A stretch of 64,000 nt of DNA from Bacteroidota bacterium (GTDB lineage: Bacteria > Bacteroidota > Bacteroidia > Bacteroidales > JAAUTT01), in assembly GCA_023429135.1 (NCBI GenBank), contig JAEYWD010000032.1:62001-126000 (forward strand), written 5' to 3'. A program made the position numbers and the translations under genes. A model generated the notes under the pieces. It searched no databases, was not told the origin of the DNA, and was given only the letters and a program-made list of their open reading frames with translations. Shown here one piece after another: positions 53,564-62,679 of the stretch; the first letter of the stretch is position 1, and the number at the start of each line of letters is the position of its first letter.

Positions 53564-56131
53564 ATGCAAAAAATATTCTTCCTGTTCGCCCTTATGCTCC
53601 TGTCTTCCAGCGTCACTTTTGCCCAGAAACTAAAACTTAACAGTCTCGATTATTTCGAAACACCTGGTGTTAACGTACTGGTCTTCAGTAGTCAGTTTAA
53701 TGGGATGTTTTTCGATGAAAAAACCGCTGGTATTGAAATCATCCATCATGGCGTAAGAACCTCAACCGGTGGTGCGGTTCGGTTGCAAAACACTCCTGAA
53801 CAATGGGATCTGGTGCCCTTTATGGTCGATCGAAAGGTCGATAAGGCTACAAACAGCATTTCTGTGGAATTAAAGTACAAAGAGTTGGATTTTAGCTCCA
53901 AAGTCAGCGTTACTCCCAGGAATAATGGAGTTGAGATTAGCGTGTTTCTGGATAAACCTGTTCCAAAGGAACTGGAAGGAAAAGCAGGCTTCAACCTTGA
54001 ATTTTTGCCTTCAACCTATTTTGAAAAGACATACTTGATGGATGGCAAGCCCGGAAATTTTCCGCGTTACCCCTCAAGCAATACCCGCATCGAGCCAGGC
54101 AGCAATAAAATACAACAGTTTGGCGGCCATAACACCTTCGAAGACCGGGGGCGTAGCGAATTTATTGTACCGCTACCACTCGCCTCGGGTAAAACCATTG
54201 TTTTAGCTCCTGAAGACCCGGAGCATTTTGTTAAAATTCAGGGAGTCGATACGGACCTGATGCTTTTCGACGGTCGTAACCTGGCTCAGAATGGCTGGTA
54301 TGTGGTTCGCAGCATTCTTCCTGTAAATAAGACCGGCAAAGTACTTACCTGGTATGTTGAGCCGAATGCAATCCCTAACTGGAAAAGAAAGCCGGTAATC
54401 GGATTCTCACAGGTAGGTTATACTCCCAATCAGGATAAAGTAGCAGTTGTTGAACTGGACCAGAACGAAATTCCACTTAAAAGTGCTTCCCTTTTCCAGA
54501 TCAATGCAGAGGGTAAATCCGTTGAGAGGCTCAAAGGCGAAGTAAAAGTCTGGGGTAAATATTACCGCTACAATTATGCAAAATTCGATTTCAGCAGTGT
54601 AAAAGAGCCGGGCGTTTATTATATCAGCTATGGAAATCAGAAAACAAATACCTTTGCCATTGGCCCTGATGTTTACAACAATGTTTGGCATCCTACGCTT
54701 GACGTGTGGTTCCCGGTACAGATGGATCATATGCAGGTGAACGAAGCTTACCGTATCTGGCACGGCCGCCCTTATATGGACGATTGTCTTCAGGCGCCGC
54801 TAAACCACCAGCATTTCGACGGTTACAGGCAAGGGGCCACTACTGATACCAAATACACACCATTGGAACGGATTCCAAACATGGACGTTGGTGGTTGGTT
54901 CGATGCCGGGGATTTCGACATACAAACAGGTTCGCACAACAGCGTAATCTCCAGCTTTGTGGAGTCGTGGGAGAATTTTAAACTCGACCGGGACGAAACT
55001 TTTATTGATCAGCAAACCCGCTATGTGGATATTCACCGTCCTGATGGTCGTCCCGATATCCTGCAGCAAATTGAGCATGGCACCCTGAATCTGGTTGCCC
55101 AGGTTGAAAATATCGGACATCCGGTCCGAGGAATTATTGTACCAAATCTACATCAATACCATCATTTGGGAGATGCATGTACCGAAACTGACAACCTCCC
55201 ATACAATCCCAATCTTAAACCTTACGAAACCGATGGCAAATCGAGTGGCACGCTGGACGATCGCTGGGCTTTCACCAACCGTAATTCAGCACTCGATTAT
55301 CAGACTGCTGCTACTCTTGCTGCTGCAAGTCGTGTATTAAGAGGCTTTAACAATAATCTGGCCGACAGAAGCCTTGCTTGTGCAACAAAACTGATAGAAG
55401 AGGCTGACCTTGCAGTTAAAAATCCCAATGAAAAGTTAGACACCTTCTCCCGGGTGATGGGCAGAGGAGCTGATATCAATACATCGCTTCAGCTATATAT
55501 CACCACAAAAGACAGGAAATATGCCGACCGGTTTCTTGAAAAAATATGGCCAGCCCTCGACAGGTCGGTAGGCAGAAAAGATCCTGGTTTTTCCTTCTTT
55601 GTCGGGCGGGACATTAATACAGCTTTGCTGGCGCTGCCTTATATGGATGCTGGGTATAAAGCCAAATTAAAGGATTATGTAGTTAGATACAAGGAATCCC
55701 TTACTGCCTTGGAAAAGGAAAACCCTTACGGAGTACCCGTTTCTACCTGGGGATGGGGAGGAAGTTCGGGCATTCTTACCTGGGCAATCAGCAATTATTA
55801 CGCTCACAAGGCCTATCCTGATGTAATCGGAAAGGAAAATGTGTTTAAAGGACTTAATTTTCTTTTTGGCTGTCATCCGTATTCCAATCTTTCGTTTGTA
55901 AATGCCGTGGGAACTCATTCCAAAAAGGTGGCGTATGGAAATAACCGTGCCGATTTCACAACAATAGCCGGTGGCGTTGTTCCGGGGTTATTATTACTGA
56001 AACCTGATTTCTTTGAAAACAAAGACGATTGGCCTTTCCTGTGGGGCGAAAATGAGTGCGTGGTTGATGGTGGCGCATGGTATATCTTCCTGGCCAATGC
56101 GGTGAACGATATTGTAAATGAAACGAAGTAA
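53564..56131 (+). CDS. GH9 family glycoside hydrolase (endoglucanase-like)
   Basis: I call the start at the ATG at 53564, where the signal peptide MQKIFFLFALMLLSSSVTFAQ begins; the frame is open from 53411 but the extra 51 residues look nonfunctional. The protein has 855 residues. An N-terminal region of about 270 residues is not recognised; then an Ig-like CelD_N domain (about 275-360: GFSQVGYTPNQDKVAVVE) and a GH9 (alpha/alpha)6 catalytic domain. The catalytic Asp pair lies in GWFDAGDFD (Asp447, Asp450), and the acid is probably Glu831 in WGENECVV. It would cut beta-1,4-glucan or mixed-linkage backbones. Confidence 0.92.
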   Translation: MQKIFFLFALMLLSSSVTFAQKLKLNSLDYFETPGVNVLVFSSQFNGMFFDEKTAGIEIIHHGVRTSTGGAVRLQNTPEQWDLVPFMVDRKVDKATNSISVELKYKELDFSSKVSVTPRNNGVEISVFLDKPVPKELEGKAGFNLEFLPSTYFEKTYLMDGKPGNFPRYPSSNTRIEPGSNKIQQFGGHNTFEDRGRSEFIVPLPLASGKTIVLAPEDPEHFVKIQGVDTDLMLFDGRNLAQNGWYVVRSILPVNKTGKVLTWYVEPNAIPNWKRKPVIGFSQVGYTPNQDKVAVVELDQNEIPLKSASLFQINAEGKSVERLKGEVKVWGKYYRYNYAKFDFSSVKEPGVYYISYGNQKTNTFAIGPDVYNNVWHPTLDVWFPVQMDHMQVNEAYRIWHGRPYMDDCLQAPLNHQHFDGYRQGATTDTKYTPLERIPNMDVGGWFDAGDFDIQTGSHNSVISSFVESWENFKLDRDETFIDQQTRYVDIHRPDGRPDILQQIEHGTLNLVAQVENIGHPVRGIIVPNLHQYHHLGDACTETDNLPYNPNLKPYETDGKSSGTLDDRWAFTNRNSALDYQTAATLAAASRVLRGFNNNLADRSLACATKLIEEADLAVKNPNEKLDTFSRVMGRGADINTSLQLYITTKDRKYADRFLEKIWPALDRSVGRKDPGFSFFVGRDINTALLALPYMDAGYKAKLKDYVVRYKESLTALEKENPYGVPVSTWGWGGSSGILTWAISNYYAHKAYPDVIGKENVFKGLNFLFGCHPYSNLSFVNAVGTHSKKVAYGNNRADFTTIAGGVVPGLLLLKPDFFENKDDWPFLWGENECVVDGGAWYIFLANAVNDIVNETK

Positions 56132-56150
56132 AAGGTCTAAAATAAATATA

Positions 56151-56277
56151 CCTCACCCTAAATCCCTCTCCTCAAGGAGAGGGATTTTGATCGGAAGTGA
56201 ATGAAGCTTTTTATTTAAGCTTTATAATTTTCAGCAATCTGCTCCCCTCTCCTGCAGGAGAGGGGCTGGGGGTGAGG
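56151..56277. repeat. REPIN-like palindromic repeat after the GH9 gene
   Basis: It starts CCTCACCCTAAATCCCTC and ends GGGGCTGGGGGTGAGG, with hairpins ATCCCTCTCC-TCA-AGGAGAGGGAT and CCCCTCTCC-TGCA-GGAGAGGGG. It is the same family as 8801 and 50735, in the opposite arm order to 50735. Confidence 0.8.
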
Positions 56278-56327
56278 TTTTTAAACGAATTTGTGAAACA
56301 TTCAGCTTATAAAAGCTATAACATTAT

Positions 56328-57665
56328 ATGAAAACATTATTAATATTTACATTGATTTTCCTGGGAGTCGGAAGCCTTTCTGCCCAAAACCCAATCATTC
56401 ACGACCAGTTTACTGCCGACCCCACTGCCCGTGTGTTTGGCGATAAAATATATCTTTTTCCGTCGCACGATATACCGGCTCCAGCCGAGTATCCAAGAAA
56501 AGACTGGTTCTGCATGGCCGATTATCATGTTTTTTCGTCCGATAACTTCACCGATTGGAAAGATCACGGAGTGATTGTCAGCCAGACCGCTGTACCCTGG
56601 GCCAACCCGAAAGCATACAGTATGTGGGCTCCTGATTGTATCAGCCGAAATGGCAAGTATTACTTTTACTTTCCTGCCGCCCCCGACAGCACCTATGGTC
56701 GTGGTTTTGCCATTGGTGTGGCTATTGCCGATAAACCGGAAGGGCCTTATGTTCCGCAACCAAAACCTATTGCCAAAGTCAGGGGTATCGATCCCAACGT
56801 TTTTATCGACAAAGATGGACAGGCATACCTGTACTGGTCGGGCGGAAACATCTACGGCGCAAAACTGAATGAAAACATGCTGGAACTTGATTCTGAGCCT
56901 GTAATTCTGAAAGATTTGCCAACCAAAGGATTAAAAGAAGGTCCGTTTGTGTTTGAAAAAAACGGAGTGTATTATTTAACCTATCCGCACGTTGAAAATA
57001 AGATTGAACGTCTGGAATACGCCATAGGTGATAATCCCCTGGGTCCATTCAAAATAACGGGAGTTATCATGGACGAATCTTCTACCGGATGCTGGACAAA
57101 CCATCATTCTTTTCTCAACCTAAAAAATCAGTGGTATTTGTTTTATCACCACAACGACTATTCTCCCCGGTTCGATAAAAACCGGTCGACACGCATCGAC
57201 AGCCTGTTTTTTAACGCCGACGGAACCATCCGTAAAGTTATTCCAACCCTGCGTGGTGTAGGGCTGACAGATGCTTCCAAACCGGTTCAAATTGACCGGT
57301 ACAGCAGTGTATGTGAAAGTGGAGCATCTATTGCCTTTTTGGACACGCTCAACAAATTTGCTGGATGGAAAACAGTTTTTTCAGCCAAAGGTGCCTGGAT
57401 ACAATACAATGCAGTTGATTTCGGATCGAAGAGTAAAAAGTACAAATCTATTAAAGTCAGAGTTGCCTCCGAAAACGGAGGTGTTCTGCAAATTCGCCTG
57501 GATAATGCTGATGGAAAACTTATTTCTGAGGTAACGGTTCTAAAAGGTAAAGAAATGAACGAAGTAAAAGCCAGGCTGACATCGTCTCAGCAAGGAGTTA
57601 AAAACCTTGTAGTGGTTTCAAAAGAAAGCAATCCTGTTGAAATTGATTGGATAAGTTTTGAATAA
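56328..57665 (+). CDS. GH43 family glycosidase with C-terminal CBM6-like domain
   Basis: This 445-residue exported enzyme (signal ending near SLSAQ) has a propeller catalytic domain (about 20-310): HDQFTADPTARVFGDKIYLF (base Asp31), RGIDPNVFIDKDGQAYLYW and EGPFVFEKNGVYYLTYPH. The C-terminal domain (about 330-445: YSSVCESGASIAFL...AKGAWIQYNAVDFGS...LVVVSKESNPVEIDWISFE) has the strand order of a family 6 carbohydrate-binding module. It fits arabinofuranosidase/xylosidase action on arabinoxylan. Confidence 0.92.
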   Translation: MKTLLIFTLIFLGVGSLSAQNPIIHDQFTADPTARVFGDKIYLFPSHDIPAPAEYPRKDWFCMADYHVFSSDNFTDWKDHGVIVSQTAVPWANPKAYSMWAPDCISRNGKYYFYFPAAPDSTYGRGFAIGVAIADKPEGPYVPQPKPIAKVRGIDPNVFIDKDGQAYLYWSGGNIYGAKLNENMLELDSEPVILKDLPTKGLKEGPFVFEKNGVYYLTYPHVENKIERLEYAIGDNPLGPFKITGVIMDESSTGCWTNHHSFLNLKNQWYLFYHHNDYSPRFDKNRSTRIDSLFFNADGTIRKVIPTLRGVGLTDASKPVQIDRYSSVCESGASIAFLDTLNKFAGWKTVFSAKGAWIQYNAVDFGSKSKKYKSIKVRVASENGGVLQIRLDNADGKLISEVTVLKGKEMNEVKARLTSSQQGVKNLVVVSKESNPVEIDWISFE

Positions 57666-57719
57666 AAGTTATTGTTTCCAGTGAAAAAATTAAAACTCTT
57701 GAAAATGAGGATATATGTG

Positions 57720-57860
57720 CAACCTCTCCGAGGTTGGAGAATTTACGTTCATCATTTTCTACAAGTATGCAACTTCTACAAAGTTGAAACATTAACGCTG
57801 TAGGCGTTACATAGTGTAGAATAAATGGACAGAACTTGTTCCTCAACCTCGTAGAGGTTG
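57720..57860. repeat. Array of four 17-bp palindromes (CAACCTC-NNN-GAGGTTG type)
   Basis: Four small hairpins sit at 57720-57736 (CAACCTCTCCGAGGTTG), 57770-57786 (CAACTTCTACAAAGTTG), 57793-57809 (TAACGCTGTAGGCGTTA) and 57844-57860 (CAACCTCGTAGAGGTTG). The first and last share stems, and the stems of the middle two differ, by compensating changes in both arms. Starts are spaced 50, 23 and 51 bp, so this is not a CRISPR. Confidence 0.7.
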
Positions 57861-57924
57861 CATAAAAGCACAAGTTTTATTTTGTTGGACAATAATGGAT
57901 AATAATATAATTTTTAAAAAGATC

Positions 57925-59676
57925 ATGGATAAAAACAAAATTACTCAACGCAAAAGATTGGTTTTGATACCTCTTTTAACGATTGTGATGTCTTTAAATG
58001 GGTTGACGGGCAATTGCCAGTCCAAGGCCAAACCAGTTAAAAATGCCCCGGTTTTTACTCAGGTTGTTTATCAGGGGAACGACAAGATTTACAACGATAA
58101 TCCTTTAAAAGAAGGCGAGTTTTTTAATCCTATTCTGCAGGGATGTTATCCCGATCCGTCCATTACCCGCAAAGGCAAGGATTATTTTCTAGTAAATTCA
58201 TCGTTCGCTATGTTTCCTGGAGTTCCAATCTTCCATTCGACTGATCTTGTAAACTGGAAACAGATTGGCCACGTACTCGACAGGCCCTCACAGTTGAAAG
58301 TGTTCGATACGGGAATTAGCGCCGGGGTTTATGCGCCGGCCATTATCTACAATCCCAACAACGACTATTTCTATATGATTACCACCCAGTTTGCCGGTGG
58401 ATTCGGAAATATTGTCGTGAAAACACAGGATCCGTTTAAAGGTTGGAGCGACCCTGTGAAGCTGCAGTTCAACGGCATTGACCCTTCATTGTTTTTTGAC
58501 GACAATGGAAAGGCCTATGTGGTGCACAACGATGCTCCGGATAAAGGAAAAGAAATTTACAACGGGCACCGGGTAATTAAAATCTGGGAGTACGATGTTG
58601 AAAAAGACCAGGTAATTGCAGGAACCGACAAAATTATTGTCGATGGAGGGGTTGATCTCTCTAAAAAACCGATCTGGATTGAAGGCCCGCATATTTACAA
58701 GAAAAACGGACGTTACTTTTTGATGTGTGCCGAAGGTGGCACAGGCGACTGGCACAGTGAAGTGATTTTCGTTTCCGATAACCCCAAAGGCCCTTATATT
58801 CCGGCATCCAACAACCCAATTCTCAGCCAGCGCTATCTCAACCGCGACAGAAAAAACATGGTCGACTGGGCTGGTCATGCCGACCTGGTGGAAGGCCCAG
58901 ATGGCAAGTATTACGGCGTGTTTCTGGGTATCCGCCCCAATGAAAAGAAACGGGTGAATATTGGTCGCGAGACATTTATTCTTCCTGTAGATTGGACAGG
59001 TGAATACCCCATTTTCGAAAATGGGCTTATCCCTCTGGAGCCTAAGTTAAAAACTCCAAAAGGCGTTGAGAATAAAACCGGTAAAGAAGGATTTTTTCCC
59101 AATGGCAACTTTACCTTCACCGAAAATTTCACCTCCGAAAAGCTCGATTACAGATGGATTGGATTAAGAGGACCACGCGAAGAATTTATTTCGGTAACAA
59201 AGAACGGGTTGGTAATAAATCCTTTTCCGGTGAATATCAAGGAGGTGAAGCCTACGTCTACACTTTTTCATCGTCAGCAACACAGTAGCTTTTCATTCAC
59301 AACTACGCTTAAATATACGCCTGCATCGGAGAAGGATATGGCAGGAATTACATGTTTGCAGAGCGAGCGTTTTAATTACGTTTTTGGAATTACCAAAAAA
59401 GGCAGCGATTTCTTCCTGGTACTGCAGAAAACAGCAAAAGGACAGTCGACCATACTTGCAAGCACAAAAGTTGATGTAAAAAATCCAATTTATCTGAAGG
59501 TGAAAGCCGAAGGCGACGATTACGAGTTTGGGTATTCTGCAAACGGAACCGATTTTACCAATCTGGGAGGCACTGTTTCGGGCGATATTCTCTCGACAAA
59601 TGTGGCAGGAGGTTTTACCGGAAGTTTAATTGGACTGTATGCAACTTCTGCAAACGATGCGCTGCCTAATCAGTAA
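57925..59676 (+). CDS. GH43 family glycosidase with C-terminal beta-sandwich domain (xylosidase-like)
   Basis: I use the internal ATG at 57925, followed by the signal MDKNKITQRKRLVLIPLLTI; an ATG at 57895 is also open. The protein (583 residues) has a possible lipobox (TGNC). The GH43 domain (about 60-370) shows GCYPDPSITRKGKDYFLVN, NGIDPSLFFDDNGKAY and acid Glu in WIEGPHIYKKNGRYFLMC. A C-terminal beta-sandwich (about 385-580) reads NFTFTENFTSEKLDYRW...GLYATSAND. This two-domain build is typical of beta-xylosidases and arabinofuranosidases. GH51 follows after 34 bp. Confidence 0.92.
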   Translation: MDKNKITQRKRLVLIPLLTIVMSLNGLTGNCQSKAKPVKNAPVFTQVVYQGNDKIYNDNPLKEGEFFNPILQGCYPDPSITRKGKDYFLVNSSFAMFPGVPIFHSTDLVNWKQIGHVLDRPSQLKVFDTGISAGVYAPAIIYNPNNDYFYMITTQFAGGFGNIVVKTQDPFKGWSDPVKLQFNGIDPSLFFDDNGKAYVVHNDAPDKGKEIYNGHRVIKIWEYDVEKDQVIAGTDKIIVDGGVDLSKKPIWIEGPHIYKKNGRYFLMCAEGGTGDWHSEVIFVSDNPKGPYIPASNNPILSQRYLNRDRKNMVDWAGHADLVEGPDGKYYGVFLGIRPNEKKRVNIGRETFILPVDWTGEYPIFENGLIPLEPKLKTPKGVENKTGKEGFFPNGNFTFTENFTSEKLDYRWIGLRGPREEFISVTKNGLVINPFPVNIKEVKPTSTLFHRQQHSSFSFTTTLKYTPASEKDMAGITCLQSERFNYVFGITKKGSDFFLVLQKTAKGQSTILASTKVDVKNPIYLKVKAEGDDYEFGYSANGTDFTNLGGTVSGDILSTNVAGGFTGSLIGLYATSANDALPNQ

Positions 59677-59710
59677 AAAGCTAAAAATGAAACTACTCAA
59701 CTAAGTATCT

Positions 59711-61255
59711 ATGAAAAATGTGTATCTGAAAAAATGCGCCATTGTTCTGCTGCTTTTCTTTCCACTTTGTCTTTTTGGGCAGACAGCCCGGATTAAAATT
59801 GACATCGACAGGAAGATAGGCGATATTGACCCCAGAATTTATGGCGTTTTTATGGAACTCATCAATTTCAACGGGAAAAGAATGGGTTTACCCGATTCGG
59901 TAACTTATAGTACCCTTTACGGAACGCTTTACGATCCGCAGTCGCCGCTGGCCGATGAACATGGTTTCAGGAAAGATTATATCGAAGCCATGAAAGAGCT
60001 TAGGATAACGAATATGCGGTGGCCAGGAGGGAATTTTCTGATGGCTTACGACTGGAAAGACGGGATTGGCCCCAAGGATCAGCGACCAAAACGTATCAAT
60101 CTGGCCTGGGGTGGACTGGAAACAAACCAGGTGGGAACCGATGAATGGTTTGCATTAAACAAAGCAATCGATAGTGAGAATATTCTATGTGTCAATCTTG
60201 GATTGGGTTCCATCCTGGATGCCTGCTATTGGTTGGAATATTGTAATTATAAAAAGGGAACATATTATTCTGATCTGCGAGCAAAAAACGGTCATCCCGA
60301 ACCTTACAACGTCAAAATTGTAGATTTGGGTAATGAAGTAGACGGATATCCCTGGGAACTGGGGCATAAATCCATCGAGGAGTATTCCAGAATTGGGCGT
60401 GAAGCCGCCAAAGCACTAAAAGCTGTCGATGGGAATATTAAGCTTGTGGCCTCTGGATCTTCGTACTATGAACCTATGAACCAGTGGCTGGACTGGAACC
60501 GAAAAGTGCTGACAAATTTCGGCGATCTGATTGACTACCTCTCCATTCATCGCTATTGGGAACGGTCAGATAATTATTACGAATACATGGGTCAGAGTGC
60601 TATGGACTTTGAAGAGAAGATTACGGCCACCGCAAGCGAAATCGAAAATGTAAGGATAATGAAGGGGTTGAAAAACCCGATCCATATCTCATTCGACGAA
60701 TGGGGGATTATGACCAGGAACACCTTATCAGTGCTTCCAATAGCTCAAAGTTTCAATGCTTTTATCCGCCATGCCGATGTTGTGAAAATGGCTAATTTTA
60801 CCATGCTGACATCCCTTTTGAGCAACGACAAGGACAAAGGGACTTTTAAATCCCCTTTGTTTCATGTTTTCAAATCTTTTTCCAATAATTGCCTGGGAAG
60901 CTCGGTCGATACCTGGGTGGATTGCGACACCTTTAACACTCCTTTATACAAGGGGATCCCTTACCTCGATGTAACTACAGTTTTCTCGAAAGAGACGAGT
61001 ACCTTGTTTATTAACGTTGTTAACCGGCACAAGGACAAAGCTATTACCACCGATATTTTATCCTCAACAGGTGAATTCGCCGAAAAAGCAGAGGCGACAT
61101 TGGTTGCAGGAAATAACCTGGACGAAGCTTTTGCATTCGAAAAACAAAGCGGGTATATACCTGTATCGAAGCAGATAAAAGCTGAAAAGAAAAAGATTAG
61201 CTATTCATTTCCGGCGCATTCGTTTACCCAGATTAAAGTTGCAATAAAGAAATAA
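59711..61255 (+). CDS. GH51 family alpha-L-arabinofuranosidase
   Basis: This 514-residue exported enzyme has a signal peptide ending near LFGQ. It has the GH51 landmarks IYGVFMELINF, NMRWPGGNFLMAYDWKDGIGP, acid/base Glu209 in DLGNEVDGY and nucleophile Glu330 in SFDEWGIMT. It is a retaining arabinofuranosidase, which removes arabinose side chains from arabinoxylan or arabinan. The C-terminus is a beta-sandwich as in other GH51 enzymes. It lies in the middle of the GH43/CE1 set, and the esterase starts 26 bp later. Confidence 0.94.
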   Translation: MKNVYLKKCAIVLLLFFPLCLFGQTARIKIDIDRKIGDIDPRIYGVFMELINFNGKRMGLPDSVTYSTLYGTLYDPQSPLADEHGFRKDYIEAMKELRITNMRWPGGNFLMAYDWKDGIGPKDQRPKRINLAWGGLETNQVGTDEWFALNKAIDSENILCVNLGLGSILDACYWLEYCNYKKGTYYSDLRAKNGHPEPYNVKIVDLGNEVDGYPWELGHKSIEEYSRIGREAAKALKAVDGNIKLVASGSSYYEPMNQWLDWNRKVLTNFGDLIDYLSIHRYWERSDNYYEYMGQSAMDFEEKITATASEIENVRIMKGLKNPIHISFDEWGIMTRNTLSVLPIAQSFNAFIRHADVVKMANFTMLTSLLSNDKDKGTFKSPLFHVFKSFSNNCLGSSVDTWVDCDTFNTPLYKGIPYLDVTTVFSKETSTLFINVVNRHKDKAITTDILSSTGEFAEKAEATLVAGNNLDEAFAFEKQSGYIPVSKQIKAEKKKISYSFPAHSFTQIKVAIKK

Positions 61256-61281
61256 TTACTATTAACACTAAGATCATAACC

Positions 61282-62457
61282 ATGAAATTAAAGAGATTAC
61301 TTGTATTTGCTGCAGCAATTTCATTTGCGCAGTTTAGTTTTGCCCAAACCAATTCAACCTCTGTTGTTGAAGATTTCAAACCCTCTTCTGCAAATCAACC
61401 CGGTAAACAATTCCCTCAGGTAAATTCGGAAGGCAGGGTAAGGGTTCAAATTACTGCTAAAGAAGCAAAATTTGTTCAACTGGATATTGGGGCAGTAAAA
61501 TACGACCTGAAGAAGGATACAGGTGGAATCTGGATAGGAGAATCTGCCCCCCAGGACGAAGGTTTTCACTACTACCAGCTCAATATCGATGGTGCCTCGG
61601 TTCCCGATCCGGGCAGTTTATATTATTACGGAGCCGGTCGTTGGGGTAGCGGAATCGAAATTCCCGCTAAAGACCAGGACTTTTACGCTGTAAAAAATGT
61701 TCCTCATGGACAGGTACGAGAGATTACCTATTTCTCAAAGGTTAACAATAACTTACGCCATTGTTTTGTTTACACACCAGCCGATTACGACAAGGATGCC
61801 AAAAAACGCTATCCTGTTCTTTACCTGCAGCATGGTGGTGGCGAAAACGAGTACGGCTGGCCAAACCAGGGCAGGGCTGGTTTCATTATGGATAACCTGA
61901 TTGCCGAAGGTAAAGCCCTGCCATTTATCATTGTTATGGACAACGGAACCTGGGCAATGCCCGAAGGCGCTCGTCGCCCTGCTCCGGGAGAACGTCCTTC
62001 CGGTCCGTGGCCTCCAAAAGGTTGGGCCGACGGTTTTATGAAAACCCTGCTGGAGGAAATTATTCCGATGACTGACGCCAACTTCCGCACCATTGCCGAT
62101 CCGCAACACCGTGCCATGGCAGGCTTATCGATGGGAGGAATGCAAACCCGTGTGATCACACTGGCTAATCCCGACAAATTTTCCTACGTAGGAATGTTCA
62201 GCGGAGGCAGCATTAGTGTGGATGATCTTAAAGAAGCACCAGGTTTTAAGGAAAAAGTAAAGCTTGTGTTTATAAGCTATGGCAGCCGTGAACTGGAGAA
62301 CAGAAGACAGGGTTTTGGCGGTGATCCCAAAGCAAACACCGATGCGCTGAAGCAAGCCGGCATGAACACCCATTTCTATGTTTCTCCGTTAACTGCCCAC
62401 GAATGGCAGAGCTGGCGCAGAAGCCTTTACCAGTTTGCTCAGGTGGTGTTTAAGTAA
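61282..62457 (+). CDS. Exported CE1-type esterase with N-terminal CBM48-like domain
   Basis: This 391-residue esterase D-type enzyme has a signal peptide ending near FSFAQ, an early-set/CBM48-like domain (about 40-130: RVRVQITAKEAKFVQLDIGAV) and an alpha/beta-hydrolase domain (about 150-391). The latter has YPVLYLQHGGGENEYGW, nucleophile Ser283 in AGLSMGGMQT and HEWQSWRRSLYQFAQVVFK with the catalytic His. It is close in build to the second half of the 48814 protein and to the next gene. It probably removes feruloyl or acetyl groups from xylan. Confidence 0.92.
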   Translation: MKLKRLLVFAAAISFAQFSFAQTNSTSVVEDFKPSSANQPGKQFPQVNSEGRVRVQITAKEAKFVQLDIGAVKYDLKKDTGGIWIGESAPQDEGFHYYQLNIDGASVPDPGSLYYYGAGRWGSGIEIPAKDQDFYAVKNVPHGQVREITYFSKVNNNLRHCFVYTPADYDKDAKKRYPVLYLQHGGGENEYGWPNQGRAGFIMDNLIAEGKALPFIIVMDNGTWAMPEGARRPAPGERPSGPWPPKGWADGFMKTLLEEIIPMTDANFRTIADPQHRAMAGLSMGGMQTRVITLANPDKFSYVGMFSGGSISVDDLKEAPGFKEKVKLVFISYGSRELENRRQGFGGDPKANTDALKQAGMNTHFYVSPLTAHEWQSWRRSLYQFAQVVFK

Positions 62458-62458
62458 G

Positions 62459-62641
62459 CCTCACCCCCGGCCCCTCTCCAAATGGAGAGGGGAGAAAGAA
62501 GGCTCAACTTTAAAAAAGGTTGCTCCTCAGAATCCCTCTTCTTGAGGAGAGGGACTTAAAAATACAATAATAGATCTTTTAAAATAGCCTTTAACCCTGT
62601 ATTTACACCCCTCTCTTCCAGGAGAGGGGCCGGGGGTGAGG
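62459..62641. repeat. REPIN-like repeat cluster between two esterase genes
   Basis: It begins CCTCACCCCCGGCCCCTC right after the stop codon and ends GGGGCCGGGGGTGAGG, with three hairpins: CCCCTCTCC-AAAT-GGAGAGGGG, TCCCTCTTC-TTGA-GGAGAGGGA and CCCCTCTCTTCC-AGGAGAGGGG. The first about 70 bp are nearly identical to the same position after the double esterase at 50735. Confidence 0.8.
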
Positions 62642-62679
62642 TTAATATTTTAGAAATTTGATACTAAATATTACAAACC

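Noticed and set aside
57720..57860. Possible CRISPR array
   Set aside because: The units are different palindromes with irregular spacing (50, 23, 51 bp) and no cas gene is near.
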